From Deinococcus detaillensis (lineage in GTDB: Bacteria > Deinococcota > Deinococci > Deinococcales > Deinococcaceae), in contig NZ_VKDB01000006.1 in assembly GCF_007280555.1 (NCBI RefSeq), forward strand, positions 1-64,000: a DNA stretch of 64,000 bases, written 5' to 3'. Each line of letters opens with the position of its first letter. Position 1 is the stretch's first letter. This document shows, in pieces, positions 1-9,686 of the stretch. Under the pieces are notes generated by a model. It made no database searches. It was given only the letters and a program-made list of their open reading frames with translations, and was not told the origin of the DNA. Made by a program: the position numbers and the translations under genes.

Positions 1-44
1 CAGGACCCCCGTGAACCACTTCGGAAGGAGTGTCATGCCCAAGT

Positions 45-80
45 TTGACAGGGGGAGCAGCTTGCTGCTCCCCCTGTCAA
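45..80. repeat. Perfect 16-bp inverted repeat, 4-base loop
   Basis: Arms at 45-60 and 65-80 are exact reverse complements (beginning TTGACAGGGG) around the loop CTTG. There is no T or A tract on either side, so it is not a textbook intrinsic terminator. It could be a strong RNA hairpin, the 3' end of a gene lying left of the window, or a small repeat unit. Confidence 0.7.
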
Positions 81-120
81 TGGCCAAAGTCGAGCTTACG
101 GATAAACCGTTTACTGTAAA

Positions 121-158
121 TAACAAAGCCGCCCACTTGAAGAGAAGAGCGGGCGGCT
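121..158 (-). terminator. Intrinsic terminator of the 172-864 gene
   Basis: On the minus strand an AGCCGCCC/GGGCGGCT stem is followed by TTTGTTATTT, starting about 14 bases after the stop codon of the adjacent minus-strand gene. Confidence 0.65.
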
Positions 159-171
159 AGACAAGAAGAAC

Positions 172-864
172 TTACTTTTGCAGATTGGTTTTGGGAGCGT
201 CGGGTGCTACTGGAGAAGTTGCAGCAGCCACCGGCTCAACTTTAACGTCTGTTCTGGCTTCCGAGATCACGCTGCCGAACTGATCGGCGTGGGCTTTTTC
301 GGCGGGCACCCTAAAGTCGCGTACCGGCACGTCACGCGAGGCGTAAGCGATGTCTCTGGCGGCTTGCTGGGCGGGGGTGAGATGCAGATTGCCGCGCTCG
401 TCCGCGTGGGCTTTTTCGGCTGGGGCGCGGAAATCGCGGATCACCACTTCTTTGCTGGCTTTGGGCGCTTTGGGAGATTTACCCGCGTCTCCAGCTTGCT
501 GGGTCAGGTTTTGGGCCAACTCCTCCAGCTTGGGCGCGATCACCCGGTCTTGCAGCAGCTTGAAGGCCAGCGTGCCGAGGGTCGCCAGCAGCGCTCCGCC
601 GATGCTCGACGCCGGGCCTTTGTGGCGGGCTTGGGCTTTTTCAAAGGCCTTGCGCTCTTTTTTGGAGAGCGTGTCGTCCACGTAAATTTTCTTGGTCTTA
701 TTAAACGAGCGCCCCAGCACCAAGCCCAGCACCGCGCCGACGCCGGTGGCGATGCCCAGCATCTTCAGCGGCTCTTTTTGCATCTGCACTTGCAAGCTGG
801 CCTGCTGGCCGAGCCGGTCGACCGAGTCTTGCAGCCGCATCCGGGCTTCTTCGCGCTGGGTCAT
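172..864 (-). CDS. Hypothetical protein with repeated FRxPAEKAHAD motif
   Basis: Unrecognised 230-residue protein. The N-terminal 40 residues are amphipathic and helical; residues about 33-52 form a Gly/Ala/Leu-rich hydrophobic segment (GIATGVGAVLGLVLG) and a second hydrophobic segment lies near residue 88-105 (GGALLATLGTLAFKLL). This suggests a membrane-associated protein. The C-terminal third carries two copies of the motif RDFR(A/V)PAEKAHAD about 45 residues apart. Its ATG overlaps the stop of the upstream gene (TGATG), so the two are translationally coupled. The partner is a holin-superfamily-III-like membrane protein, and such pairs are usually envelope or stress proteins of unknown role. 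No function is assigned. Confidence 0.75.
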   Translation of the reverse strand: MTQREEARMRLQDSVDRLGQQASLQVQMQKEPLKMLGIATGVGAVLGLVLGRSFNKTKKIYVDDTLSKKERKAFEKAQARHKGPASSIGGALLATLGTLAFKLLQDRVIAPKLEELAQNLTQQAGDAGKSPKAPKASKEVVIRDFRAPAEKAHADERGNLHLTPAQQAARDIAYASRDVPVRDFRVPAEKAHADQFGSVISEARTDVKVEPVAAATSPVAPDAPKTNLQK

Positions 865-1601
865 CAGTAACCTTCCTTTTTCATGTCGTCTTTGTAAGTG
901 GGTTCAGTGCTGACGCTGATTCCAGCCGGAGCTGACTTGCTCTTATCCGGCACATGCGGCCCCGCGTCGTTGTTGCCGTGCTTCTGGTGCTGGGGATTAT
1001 GGGCAACGGTACTGGACGCTGTACCGCTGCGCTCGGCAATGCTGCCTTCGCCTGCATTTTTGCCGGCGGCCAGCGGCGCAGTTGGCACGATGTCTTCTTT
1101 GCCGCCTCTGACGCCTTCGACTTTGGCTGCGCCGTGCAAATGCACTTCTTGTACGCGGCCGACTTGCTGGCCCTGCGGCACGCTGGCGCGGCCAGCCACG
1201 ATGGTGTCGTCGTCACGGAGTTCGCCTGCTTGCTGGGTGTACGGCGTTTTGAGGTCGTAGCTCTCAGCGGTTTCGTCGTCCTTGACTTTGGCCGAGAGTC
1301 TGCCCAGCCCGATGACCACCAACAAGCCCGCCATGCCGAAGCTGGCCAGCGCGATAAACAGCGCGGCGGCCCAAGCCCCTAACCCCAAGCGCATCAAGCC
1401 GTAAAACAGCGCCAGAATAATAAAAATGAGGCCCAATGTTAGCGGTGCAGTGGCCGCCAGCAGCAGCACCACCCCGATGCCCTTGGCTTTGATTACGTCA
1501 GTGGCCCGCTTGGTCAGCACGCCCGCTTCGGTCTTGATTAAATTCACTGCGGCGTCAAAGACATCAATCAATGACCCGCCGAGACCTTTGTTCTGTTCCA
1601 T
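864..1601 (-). CDS. Phage holin superfamily III-like (DUF1469) membrane protein
   Basis: 245 residues. An amphipathic N-terminus of about 40 residues is followed by two long adjacent transmembrane helices (about 44-72 and 78-103), the arrangement of the Actinobacterial/proteobacterial DUF1469 'holin family' membrane proteins. Despite the name these are mostly chromosomal proteins, not phage lysis genes. The remaining 140 residues are polar, low in complexity and rich in Gly, Ala, Lys and His. The start has a good GGAGG 8 bases upstream. It is first in a two-gene unit with the downstream hypothetical, which it overlaps by one base. Confidence 0.7.
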   Translation of the reverse strand: MEQNKGLGGSLIDVFDAAVNLIKTEAGVLTKRATDVIKAKGIGVVLLLAATAPLTLGLIFIILALFYGLMRLGLGAWAAALFIALASFGMAGLLVVIGLGRLSAKVKDDETAESYDLKTPYTQQAGELRDDDTIVAGRASVPQGQQVGRVQEVHLHGAAKVEGVRGGKEDIVPTAPLAAGKNAGEGSIAERSGTASSTVAHNPQHQKHGNNDAGPHVPDKSKSAPAGISVSTEPTYKDDMKKEGY

Positions 1602-1725
1602 GTTTACATCCTCCGTGCCAATGTTGATTTTGGTGCACCGACTTCAGCGTCACTTCAAATGCCGAGTTGGGTTCAGTCTGAAGGTGCAGCGCCTCCCGCC
1701 ATCATCTGCCTAGCATAATGGCAGT

Positions 1726-2451
1726 ATGTCTGGCTCTGGGCAACTTGAACAAAGCGTCATTGAAGGAACCGTAAACTTCTCGCCTGTGGGGAGCGCTCCG
1801 GCCCGCCCCACTTCACCGTCTGCCCGCACGCCTGCGCAGCGCAGCAACATGCTGGATCTGACCGCCCGGGGGTACGCGCTGTGGCGTGCCCACTCGCTGA
1901 GTCTGCTCACCGGCGGCCCGCTGCCGCTGACCCGCGAGGCCGAGTATTTCCTCTCGCTGTGCCGCCCACAAACGGGGCAGCAGTGGCTCGACGTGGGCAC
2001 CAGCGCCGGATTTTACGCTGGGGTGTTGGCCCGCGCCGGAGCCGAGGTGCTGGCCTGCGACATCAGCCCCGCCATGCTGCGTGAAGCGGCCAGACGCGAG
2101 CCGGACTCGCGCATTCAGTACGCTCTCCTCAACGCGGAGCATACTGGACTCCCCGCCGAGAGTCTCGACGGCGTGAGCATCGGCGCGACCCTCAACGAAA
2201 CGGCGTGTCCCCAGCAGATGTTCACCGAAGCCCAGCGCCTGCTGCGTCCCGGCGGGCAGTTGTGGGTGATGGCTTTGGGGCGCGACGGCACCGCCAAGCA
2301 GGCGCTGCTGAGTCGGCTGGGCGGCCTGAGCTTCCCTGATGAAGCTCAGCTTGACGCTTGGCTGCCGCAGATGCGCTGCGTGGACGGCTGGCGGCGCTCG
2401 AATGTGCTGTTTCGGCACTGGATCAAGTCAGATGGACAAGGCAGCCTCTAG
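1726..2451 (+). CDS. Class I SAM-dependent methyltransferase
   Basis: 241 residues. Motif I is visible as [13 protein letters not shown] (a variant of DxGxGxG), the acidic end of strand 2 as [11 protein letters not shown], and the post-motif region as [15 protein letters not shown], all typical of the Methyltransf_11/UbiE-like fold. The substrate cannot be read from the sequence. It lies 85 bases upstream of crtB on the same strand, so it may be cotranscribed with the carotenoid genes, but a carotenoid substrate is only inferred. No Shine-Dalgarno; a CATAAT hexamer ends 6 bases before the ATG, suggesting a leaderless transcript. Confidence 0.8.
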   Translation: MSGSGQLEQSVIEGTVNFSPVGSAPARPTSPSARTPAQRSNMLDLTARGYALWRAHSLSLLTGGPLPLTREAEYFLSLCRPQTGQQWLDVGTSAGFYAGVLARAGAEVLACDISPAMLREAARREPDSRIQYALLNAEHTGLPAESLDGVSIGATLNETACPQQMFTEAQRLLRPGGQLWVMALGRDGTAKQALLSRLGGLSFPDEAQLDAWLPQMRCVDGWRRSNVLFRHWIKSDGQGSL

Positions 2452-2536
2452 GGCTGTAAGCATGAGCAAGTCTGTAAGCATAGGCGCTCTTTGCCGCCGG
2501 ACTTTGCCTCTAGACTGCTCACCTAAGGAGGGGGAC

Positions 2537-3469
2537 GTGAGAGAAAGCCTCAGCAGCGGCTGGACATCCAGTGGACGGACATCCAATGAACTCAGCAGCG
2601 CCTTAGAGCACTGCCGGACGCTGACCCGTCACCATTCCAAAACGTTTTACTTCGGTTCGCGTTTTTTTCCTTTGTCTCAGCGCCAAGCGGTCTGGGCGGT
2701 TTACGCCGCTTGCCGCCAGGGTGACGACATTGTCGATGAACCGGGCGGCGGCTCGGCGGTGCTGGAAGAATGGTGGGACGCCACACGCGCGGCGCTGAGC
2801 GGCTCGGGTTTTTCCGCGCAGCACGCCCACCCGGTCGGCAAAGCGCTCCGCTGGGCCGCTTCGCAGTACACCATCCCTGCCGAGGCCTTTTACGAGCTGT
2901 TTTTGGGCCTGCAAATGGACCTGAAGATGGACGCCAGCGGCCAACCGTGCGCCGACTTTGCCGACCTCGAACTGTATTGCCGCAGGGTCGCGGGCGTCAT
3001 TGGTTTCATGATCGCGCCGATTTGCGGCTACAGTGGCGGAGAGCGCACGCTCGACTATGCGCTGCGGTTGGGTCAGGCCATGCAGCTCACCAACATTTTG
3101 CGCGATGTGGGCGAAGACCTTGAGCGGGGCCGGGTGTATCTGCCGCAAACCTTGCTCGACGAGTACGGCGTGACCCGTGCCATGTTGGAAGCCGGGCAAG
3201 TCACCCCGCCTTACCGCGCTTTGATGCGCTACCTGACCCAGCAGGCGCGGGCGTGGTACACCGAAGGCCGCGCTGGGCTGCCGTATCTGCACGGCTCAGG
3301 CCGCTTGGCGGTGACGGCCGCCGCCCGCGCTTACGAAGGCATTTTGGCCGACTTGGAAGCCAACGACTACGACAATTTCAGCCGCCGCGCCCATGTCAGC
3401 GGCCCGCGCAAACTGCTGATGCTGCCCGGCGCGTGGTGGGAAGTCAAATCGCAGCCCAAACTCGCCTAA
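2537..3469 (+). CDS. crtB: Phytoene synthase
   Basis: Condenses two geranylgeranyl diphosphates to phytoene, the committed step of deinoxanthin-type carotenoid synthesis. 310 residues, normal for bacterial CrtB. Both Asp-rich Mg-diphosphate motifs are present: RQGDDIVDE near residue 58 and [18 protein letters not shown] near residue 190. The start is taken as GTG 2537 because AAGGAGG lies 6 bases upstream; an open frame extends back to 2339 but overlaps the methyltransferase and adds nothing conserved. crtI follows 88 bases later. Confidence 0.93.
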   Translation: MRESLSSGWTSSGRTSNELSSALEHCRTLTRHHSKTFYFGSRFFPLSQRQAVWAVYAACRQGDDIVDEPGGGSAVLEEWWDATRAALSGSGFSAQHAHPVGKALRWAASQYTIPAEAFYELFLGLQMDLKMDASGQPCADFADLELYCRRVAGVIGFMIAPICGYSGGERTLDYALRLGQAMQLTNILRDVGEDLERGRVYLPQTLLDEYGVTRAMLEAGQVTPPYRALMRYLTQQARAWYTEGRAGLPYLHGSGRLAVTAAARAYEGILADLEANDYDNFSRRAHVSGPRKLLMLPGAWWEVKSQPKLA

Positions 3470-3557
3470 GCAACTGGTTTTCCCCAAATCCACCCAAATA
3501 CTCTGGCAGCCCAGCTTTCAACTGCGCTGACGGCTCACACGCCAGAAAGGAACTCTT

Positions 3558-5210
3558 ATGTCCATTCCCACTCCTGTCAATCCCATCACGACTGCGCCTC
3601 CCCGCGAAGCGTTCAGCTCCCGCCGCAAAACTGCGCTGATTATCGGCAGCGGCATTGGCGGGTTGAGCCTCGGCATCCGCCTCCAGAGCCTCGGCTTCGA
3701 CACCACCATTTTGGAGCGTATGGACGCCCCCGGCGGACGGGCCTATCAGCGCCGGGTCAACGGCTACGTCTTCGATATGGGGCCGACCGTGATTACCGTG
3801 CCTCACTTTATCGAGGAATTGTTTGCTCTCGAGCGTGACCGCGCCCACCTGTCTGAGCCGGACTTTCCCAACGAAAACAGCGCCGAGCCGCCTTCGCACG
3901 ACCACACCGCCAAGTACGTCAAGCTGGTGCCGATTTCACCGTTTTACCGGATTTACTTCGACGACGGCACCTTCTTCGATTATGACGGCGATCCGGTACA
4001 TACCCGTGAACAAATCGAAACGCTGGCTCCCGAAGATCTGAGCGGCTACGAGCAGTTCCAGCGCGACGCCAGAGCCATTTTTGAGCGCGGCTTTCTAGAA
4101 CTCGGTTACACCCACTTCGGTGACATGCCCACCATGCTCAAAGTGGTGCCGGATCTGATGAAACTCGACGCTGTTCGCAGCCTGTTTTCATTCGTGCAGA
4201 AATACTTCAAGAACCCCAAGATGCAGCAGGTCTTTTCCTTCGAGACTTTGTTGATTGGCGGCAATCCACTGAGCGTGCCCGCCATCTACGCCATGATTCA
4301 CTTTGTCGAAAAAACCTGGGGTATTCATTACGCGGTGGGCGGCACCGGCGCTCTGGTGCGCGGTATGGTGAAAAAGTTCGAGGAACTCGGCGGCACGTTG
4401 CGCTGTGAGGCGGGTGTCGGCGAAATCCTGACCGCCAAAGAAGGCCGGAAAACGGTGGCGCGTGGCGTGAGGTTGGAAGGCGGCGGCGAAGAACTCCACA
4501 GCGACATCGTGGTGAGCAACGGCGACTGGGCCAATACCTACCTCAAGCGGCTGGACAGCAAGGCCCGTAAGATCAACTCGGACACCCGCGTCAAGCTCGC
4601 GCCGCAGAGCATGAGCTTACTGGTGATCTATTTCGGCTTTCGCGATGACCCCGCCCGCCCGCTGAGTTTGCGCCATCACAACATCATTTTGGGGCCGCGC
4701 TACGAAGAACTGCTGCGCGAAATCTTCGGGCAAAAGGTGCTGGGCAAGGATTTCAGTCAGTACCTGCACGTGCCTACCCTCACCGATCCTGATCTCGCCC
4801 CGGCAGGCCACCACGCCGCCTATACGCTCGTTCCGGTGCCGAACAACGCCAGCGGAATCGATTGGGCGACGCAGGGCCCGCGCTTGGTGGACAAGGTTCT
4901 GGAAATGCTCGACGAGCGCGGCTACATTCCCAACCTGATGGGCCGCCTGACCCACCTCGACTACGTGACGCCGGACTACTTCGAGCAGACCCTCGACAGC
5001 TATCAAGGCAATGCCTTTGGCCTTGAGCCGCTGCTGGTTCAGTCGGCCTTCTTCCGGCCCCATAACCGCTCGGAAGACGTGACCCATTTGTATTTGGTCG
5101 GTGCCAGCGCCCAGCCCGGTGCGGGCACGCCCAGCGTGATGATGTCGGCCAAGATGACGGCCCGCTTGATTGCTGAGGATTTCGGTATCCATCCGTCCAT
5201 CGCTGACTGA
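3558..5210 (+). CDS. crtI: Phytoene desaturase
   Basis: FAD-dependent desaturation of phytoene towards lycopene, membrane-peripheral. 550 residues. The N-terminal dinucleotide-binding fold is clear: [18 protein letters not shown] at about residues 27-45, followed by [13 protein letters not shown]. The C-terminal bacterial desaturase signature is present as [21 protein letters not shown] near residue 515-537. AAAGGAAC precedes the ATG. The gene order methyltransferase-crtB-crtI indicates a small carotenoid operon. Confidence 0.95.
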   Translation: MSIPTPVNPITTAPPREAFSSRRKTALIIGSGIGGLSLGIRLQSLGFDTTILERMDAPGGRAYQRRVNGYVFDMGPTVITVPHFIEELFALERDRAHLSEPDFPNENSAEPPSHDHTAKYVKLVPISPFYRIYFDDGTFFDYDGDPVHTREQIETLAPEDLSGYEQFQRDARAIFERGFLELGYTHFGDMPTMLKVVPDLMKLDAVRSLFSFVQKYFKNPKMQQVFSFETLLIGGNPLSVPAIYAMIHFVEKTWGIHYAVGGTGALVRGMVKKFEELGGTLRCEAGVGEILTAKEGRKTVARGVRLEGGGEELHSDIVVSNGDWANTYLKRLDSKARKINSDTRVKLAPQSMSLLVIYFGFRDDPARPLSLRHHNIILGPRYEELLREIFGQKVLGKDFSQYLHVPTLTDPDLAPAGHHAAYTLVPVPNNASGIDWATQGPRLVDKVLEMLDERGYIPNLMGRLTHLDYVTPDYFEQTLDSYQGNAFGLEPLLVQSAFFRPHNRSEDVTHLYLVGASAQPGAGTPSVMMSAKMTARLIAEDFGIHPSIAD

Positions 5211-5239
5211 ACCTTGGACGACTTGCTCGGGTCTAGGTC

Positions 5240-5752
5240 GTGAAACGCTTTTTAATCAAGTTGCTGCTGTCTGTTGTTGTTCTGTGGTGTTTTACCGGCT
5301 TGATCAAAAGTCAGATTACTCCTCAAGCTTCGCAAGAGATGCAAACGCTTGAAAGACTGACTCGGGACTTCTATCAACCCGGTAAGATAGAAGTCTATCA
5401 AACGAGCTGGAATGTGAATCACACCAAGCTGTGTGGCTCGCTCGATTACAAAGCGAAAGAGGCAGCACGGTTCAACCCCGAGTCGCAACAGGTCTTCAGA
5501 GACTCTTTCACTCCGTATGTTTCTCTTTCATGGAGGAGGGTGAGGGGTGGGATGAAGAATAAAGTCCTGCTCAACATTCACGACGCCGTGAATTTGAAGC
5601 GCAATCGCAGGGCCGTATTCTTCGTCACTGAAGACAAGAGAAATGTCTTCGCAACGGATATAAAAAGCTGGAGTTTTTGTTCCTTCCGATTGGTTAAGTC
5701 ACTCACCTTACCGGAACCGGTCAAGGGAGGAGTACTCAAGTTCTCTTGGTAG
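5240..5752 (+). CDS. Hypothetical secreted or membrane-anchored protein
   Basis: 170 residues starting at GTG, 29 bases after crtI. An N-terminal basic-hydrophobic segment (MKRFLIKLLLSVVVLW) is a signal anchor or signal peptide. Cysteines at about 55 and 147 could form a disulfide in the exported domain. The gene is visibly richer in A/T and in AGA/AAA codons than the flanking carotenoid genes, a hint of recent acquisition or relaxed selection. No family recognised. Confidence 0.65.
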   Translation: MKRFLIKLLLSVVVLWCFTGLIKSQITPQASQEMQTLERLTRDFYQPGKIEVYQTSWNVNHTKLCGSLDYKAKEAARFNPESQQVFRDSFTPYVSLSWRRVRGGMKNKVLLNIHDAVNLKRNRRAVFFVTEDKRNVFATDIKSWSFCSFRLVKSLTLPEPVKGGVLKFSW

Positions 5753-6058
5753 AGGCCGCGCGTTCAGTAGCTTTTCGGTTGATCTGGACTGGGATGCACA
5801 CCTCAACATTCAGGTTCACATGAAGGCTGAGATGACAACACACTGGAGACAAGTAGCGGCTGGGCGCGGCCCCAGCAAGCCCTTGACCAAAAAGAGTTGG
5901 GCTTTATCTCACCAGCCTCAAACGGTTTTATGTAAAAATAATAGAGTTGCGCCCAGCTCAAAAAACTGATGCAGGACATTTGAAGTACACCTTATTGAGC
6001 GCCGCACTGAACCCATTTGGAGAACCACACTATAGCGCACCTTGCCTCTGGAGGCTCA
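5753..6058. other. Intergenic region, no gene seen
   Basis: 306 bases without a credible coding frame. A weak hairpin (AAGCCC at 5877-5882 with GGGCTT at 5899-5904, then TATC) could end the upstream unit. A TATAGC hexamer at 6031-6036 is a possible -10 for the downstream gene, but I see no matching -35. Confidence 0.5.
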
Positions 6059-6550
6059 ATGTTTAACCCACCTACCGTCGAAGACCTGCAAGAAACCCGC
6101 CGCGCCAACGAAAAATTGGTGCTGGCCGCGCTGGACAGCAAACCAGAGTGGGTCGAGACGGAACTCGCCAAAACCACCAGCTTGGCACTCTCGCACCTGC
6201 GTGCGGCGCTGGCCAGCTTGCTCGATCAAGGCCGGGTGCGCCGTTTGCCCGGTACCGGCACCCGCGCCGTGTACGGTCTGGCCGATCCGGGTCTCGCCGA
6301 CGTGCCCGCCACCCCGCTGACGGCGGACGCCAAGAAAATCCGTGACTACCTCGAAGGCCGCGCCGACAGCGCCCTGCACATGGCCGATCAGCTCCGCATG
6401 ACCCGCGAAGACATTATGGTGGCCCTGAGTTTGCTCAACGCCCACAAGCAGATCACCTGCACCTTTGTCGGCAGTCTGGTGGTCTTCCGTCTGCGCGAGG
6501 CCCAGGCCTTGATCGACCAAAAAGACAACAAGAAAAAGCAAGTGGCTTAA
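6059..6550 (+). CDS. Winged-helix DNA-binding protein, probable regulator
   Basis: 163 residues. The start is ATG 6059 because GGAGG lies 4-5 bases upstream; an in-frame ATG at 6017 has none. Two helix-turn-helix-like halves can be seen: residues about 14-75 (ETRRANEKLVLAAL ... ELAKTTSLALSHLRAAL, then a basic wing RVRRLPGTGTRAVYGL) and about 88-150 (IRDYLEGRADSALHMADQLR ... EDIMVALSLLNAHKQITC, then a wing). This tandem winged-helix layout suggests a transcription factor or nucleoid-type protein. Single gene with its own terminator. The exact family is not recognised. Confidence 0.6.
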   Translation: MFNPPTVEDLQETRRANEKLVLAALDSKPEWVETELAKTTSLALSHLRAALASLLDQGRVRRLPGTGTRAVYGLADPGLADVPATPLTADAKKIRDYLEGRADSALHMADQLRMTREDIMVALSLLNAHKQITCTFVGSLVVFRLREAQALIDQKDNKKKQVA

Positions 6551-6568
6551 AGCCTCCTGCGCTTTTCT

Positions 6569-6604
6569 GAGCGGCTCTCCCTATCTGGGCGGGCCGCTTT
6601 TTTT
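6569..6604 (+). terminator. Intrinsic terminator after the winged-helix gene
   Basis: AGCGGC and GCCGCT arms flank a C-rich/G-rich inner region and are followed by seven T (6598-6604). Confidence 0.75.
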
Positions 6605-6703
6605 GGCTGAGGAGCAATGCCGCGACACCTCCTTTTCGCATGAGCGGCCTTTCGTCACATCCGCGCCCATCCAGACCCGGCAAATGCGGCAGACTGAGCG
6701 GCA

Positions 6704-7903
6704 ATGCGTTTAACCATCCTCGGCTCAACTGGTTCTATCGGCACGCAAACGCTGGACGTGGCCCGTGAACGTGGCGACACGCTGGCGGCGCTGGCAGCGG
6801 GCAAAAACCTCGACCTTCTCGAAGCCCAAGTCCGCGAATTCAGGCCGGAGCTGGTCAGCGTGGACGAAGCGGTGCTCAGCGAAGCCAGACAGCGCTTCGG
6901 CTCGCTCGTCCGCGTGATCGCCGACGAAAGCGAAGTGGCCGTTCAAACGGCGGAGGTCTGCGTCAATGCCATGAGCGGCCTCAAAGGACTCGCGCCTACC
7001 CGCGCCGCGCTGGAAGCGGGCAGGGCGGTGGCGCTGGCGACCAAAGAAGCCATGGTGATTAGTCACCACCTGATCTGGGAAGCGGCCGAGCGCGGCGGTG
7101 GGCGGATCGTGCCGGTGGACTCCGAGCACACCGGCATTTATCAAGCGCTGGCGGGCGAAAACATGGATGACGTGGCCGAGCTGATTCTCACGGCGTCGGG
7201 CGGCCCGTTTCGGCAAGGCCCCGCCGACCTGAGCCACATCACTCCGGCCCAGGCGCTCAAGCACCCGTCGTGGAGCATGGGCCGCAAAATCACCATTGAT
7301 TCGGCCACTCTCTTTAACAAGGGGCTCGAAGTCATGGAAGCCGCCAGCTTGTACGGCGTGCCGGTGGAAAAGGTGGGCGTGCTGGTGCATCCGCAGAGCA
7401 TCGTTCACGCCCTGGTGCGCTTTTGCGACGGCAGTCTCAAAGCCCAGCTCGGCCCCACCGACATGCGACTCTCTATTGCTTACGCCATCGACGCTGCGCC
7501 CAGCGGAATGCGTGGCCCCGGTGATGTGCGTGGGACGCGGCGTAGGGGAGAGGTCGCGGGTCATCTCGGCTTTCATTTGACGGGTCAGCTCGAATTTACC
7601 GACCCCGACTTGGAGCGTTTTCCCTGTCTGGCACTGGCTTACCGGGCGGGCGCGGCGGGCGGCTTACTTCCCACTGCTCTCAACGCCGCCGATGAAGTGG
7701 CGGTGGAGGCCTTTTTGAATGGGCAGCTCAGTTTCTTGGGGATCGCCCGCGTCCTCGAAACTGTGCTGGACGAAACCCCCAATGGAACACTGACTTGGGA
7801 CGCCCTCGCCGAAACCGATGCTTGGGCGCGGCGGCGAACGGGCGAACTGATTCACTCCGGAACACTGAACAACCGAACATTGAACCCAGAGGTCAACCTA
7901 TGA
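6704..7903 (+). CDS. dxr: 1-deoxy-D-xylulose 5-phosphate reductoisomerase
   Basis: NADPH-dependent conversion of DXP to 2-C-methyl-D-erythritol 4-phosphate, first committed step of the MEP isoprenoid pathway that also feeds the carotenoids made by crtB/crtI. 399 residues. NADPH-binding [17 protein letters not shown] at the N-terminus; metal and substrate motifs [14 protein letters not shown] and [35 protein letters not shown]. Residues about 265-290 ([19 protein letters not shown]) diverge from the usual family sequence between the conserved AYAI and the PDLERFPCL block. Overlaps the next gene by 4 bases (ATGA). Confidence 0.94.
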   Translation: MRLTILGSTGSIGTQTLDVARERGDTLAALAAGKNLDLLEAQVREFRPELVSVDEAVLSEARQRFGSLVRVIADESEVAVQTAEVCVNAMSGLKGLAPTRAALEAGRAVALATKEAMVISHHLIWEAAERGGGRIVPVDSEHTGIYQALAGENMDDVAELILTASGGPFRQGPADLSHITPAQALKHPSWSMGRKITIDSATLFNKGLEVMEAASLYGVPVEKVGVLVHPQSIVHALVRFCDGSLKAQLGPTDMRLSIAYAIDAAPSGMRGPGDVRGTRRRGEVAGHLGFHLTGQLEFTDPDLERFPCLALAYRAGAAGGLLPTALNAADEVAVEAFLNGQLSFLGIARVLETVLDETPNGTLTWDALAETDAWARRRTGELIHSGTLNNRTLNPEVNL

Positions 7904-9027
7904 ATTTCTTGCAAGGCATCGCCTCGGCCCTCACGCCCGCTGGACTGATCTGGACACTGCTCATTATTACTGTTGCCACCTTTTTGCATGAGCTGGCACA
8001 CTACGCCCTCGCCCGCTGGCAGGGCGTCAAGGTCAATTCGTTTTCTATCGGCATGGGGCCAGTGCTGATCAAGCAGATGTGGCGCGGCACTGAGTGGCGG
8101 CTGAGCTTGCTGCCCATCGGCGGCTATGTGGAAATTGACGGCATGGCCCCCGACCTAGAGGACGGCACGGCCCGTGCGCCGACGCGGGGATTTGCGGCGC
8201 TCAGTCCGCTCGGTAAAATTGCAGTGTTGCTGGCCGGGCCGGTCATGAATTTGCTGGTGGCGTTTTTGATCATCACCGCCACCCTCAGCGCCAACGGCCT
8301 GACCACCCCGATCGAGAATCAAATCACCATTTCGCAGGTTCTGCCCGACTCGAAGGCCGAGGAGCTGGGCCTCAAAGCGGGCGACACCATCACTGCTATT
8401 GACGGCTCAGCCTTGCCGCAAAGCTACCGTGAGGCCGGTCAAGACAAACCCGGCTGGCAGCGCCTCGCCTCGGTGCTGGGCGTCAGCGGAGCGCATCGCC
8501 TCACCGTCGAGCGCAGTGGGCAGACTTTGCAGGTGCCGTTTGACTGGACGGCCAAAGTCGGCGGCGTGCAGCAAAAGCTGGGCGTGGCGTATGGGCCGGG
8601 CCAAAAGGTCACGCCGCTGAGTTTGCCGGGGGCCGCCGTACAGTCCGGCAAAGTGCTGGTGGGTGCTGTGCCGCAGGTGCTCAACGCCTTTAAGAACTTG
8701 TTCGTCCGTTTCTTTACTCTCAACCTCAAAACTGATGAAGGAGTGGTCGGGCCGGTTGGCACCGTGCAGGTGGTGTCGCAGGCGGCCAGTCTCGGCGGGT
8801 GGACGCTGCTGGGCATCGCGGCGGCGATCAACCTCAGTCTCGGCTTTTTCAACTTGCTGCCGATTCCTGGCTTGGACGGCGGTCGCATTTTGCTGGTCTT
8901 GGTCGGCGTGCTGCGGGGCCGTCCCCTGACGTTCGCGCAGGAGCAGGCGGTCACAGTGGCAGGCTTCGGGCTGGTCATGTTGCTAACGGTGTTTGTGCTG
9001 GTGCGCGATTTGGTGCGCTTTTTTTGA
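7900..9027 (+). CDS. rseP: Site-2 intramembrane zinc metalloprotease (M50, RseP-like)
   Basis: 375 residues. Intramembrane protease of the RseP/RasP type, which usually cleaves anti-sigma factors or signal-peptide remnants. First membrane segment contains the zinc motif HELAH at about residues 29-33; a PDZ domain occupies about 140-225; the C-terminal segment carries the third-ligand motif [12 protein letters not shown]. Start is ATG 7900, within the dxr stop, so it is translationally coupled. The dxr-rseP order is a widely conserved arrangement. The natural substrate in this organism is not evident. Confidence 0.9.
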   Translation: MNFLQGIASALTPAGLIWTLLIITVATFLHELAHYALARWQGVKVNSFSIGMGPVLIKQMWRGTEWRLSLLPIGGYVEIDGMAPDLEDGTARAPTRGFAALSPLGKIAVLLAGPVMNLLVAFLIITATLSANGLTTPIENQITISQVLPDSKAEELGLKAGDTITAIDGSALPQSYREAGQDKPGWQRLASVLGVSGAHRLTVERSGQTLQVPFDWTAKVGGVQQKLGVAYGPGQKVTPLSLPGAAVQSGKVLVGAVPQVLNAFKNLFVRFFTLNLKTDEGVVGPVGTVQVVSQAASLGGWTLLGIAAAINLSLGFFNLLPIPGLDGGRILLVLVGVLRGRPLTFAQEQAVTVAGFGLVMLLTVFVLVRDLVRFF

Positions 9028-9061
9028 GCAGTTGATTCTCGGCTGACAGCTAAACTCACCA

Positions 9062-9104
9062 AAAATCCGCGTGCTGGGAGAAACATTCCTCGCACGCGGA
9101 TTTT
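9062..9104 (+). terminator. Intrinsic terminator after rseP
   Basis: 13-bp perfect arms AAAATCCGCGTGC and GCACGCGGATTTT around a 17-base loop. The A and T ends make it potentially bidirectional. Confidence 0.8.
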
Positions 9105-9147
9105 CGTAAGTGGCCCTGAAAAGATCTTGAGCTTCTTTTGGTGGAGC

Positions 9148-9552
9148 TCAGTAGCTCATATTGGGGTAAGTGGTGAACGATTTTGGATTGTCTCCCCACT
9201 TGTTGCTGCCTGGTTGGCTATCTTGCAAAGTGAAGACGAACAAAACGATTCCGCCCACTAGAGGAATGAGGCCGATGAACAACCACCATGCGCTGTAGCC
9301 TGCATCGTGGAGACGGCGAAAACCTAATGCTAAGACGGGGATATATAGTGCTATGCCGTAGATAGCTGTCAGAACCGTATACCCTTGACCATCATTCGTA
9401 TAAGTTCCCAGGGAAAGGTTGATAGCAACGTCCAAACCGACAAACAAAAACGCGAACAGAGTGTAGAAGAGCTGAAACATCCAGTACTCTCTGCGTCTTG
9501 CCCGTCCGGTGAATGTCGCGTACTTCTTGAATACACCCAAAAATTCGTTCAT
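9148..9552 (-). CDS. DUF805 family inner membrane protein
   Basis: 134 residues. The family hallmarks are visible: an aromatic N-terminus with GRARRREYWMFQLF, then hydrophobic segments at about 26-50, 63-78 and 92-112, and GFRRLHDAGYSAWW followed by PLVGGIVLF. The C-terminus has the usual GSNKWGDNPK pattern. These are small multi-pass membrane proteins (YhaH-like) of unknown function. Good AAGGAGAG Shine-Dalgarno. Monocistronic. Confidence 0.85.
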   Translation of the reverse strand: MNEFLGVFKKYATFTGRARRREYWMFQLFYTLFAFLFVGLDVAINLSLGTYTNDGQGYTVLTAIYGIALYIPVLALGFRRLHDAGYSAWWLFIGLIPLVGGIVLFVFTLQDSQPGSNKWGDNPKSFTTYPNMSY

Positions 9553-9638
9553 CAGCTCTCCTTCTGCCCTGCTACTACGGCACGTGAGAGCTTTCCACGA
9601 ATATTCTCACCTCAATCTTACTTAGGACGTGCTTTCAA

Positions 9639-9669
9639 TAAAAAAGGCCGTCCCCGAAGAGACGGCCTT
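9639..9669 (-). terminator. Intrinsic terminator of the aldolase gene
   Basis: Arms AAGGCCGTC (9644-9652) and GACGGCCTT (9661-9669), followed on the minus strand by TTTTTTATT, 18 bases after the fba stop codon. Confidence 0.85.
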
Positions 9670-9686
9670 CACGATTTGGTGCTGGC

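Noticed and set aside
864..1601. Prophage lysis gene
   Set aside because: Holin-superfamily-III similarity is to chromosomal membrane proteins; no endolysin, tail or packaging gene is nearby.
2339..2536. 66-residue N-terminal extension of CrtB
   Set aside because: Overlaps the methyltransferase, is not conserved in composition, and a strong Shine-Dalgarno precedes GTG 2537.
5930..5950. Possible RDRM (DdrO operator) half-site TTATGT
   Set aside because: The RDRM is a 17-bp palindrome TTATGT-N5-ACATAA; only the left half is present, and no full copy was seen elsewhere in the window.
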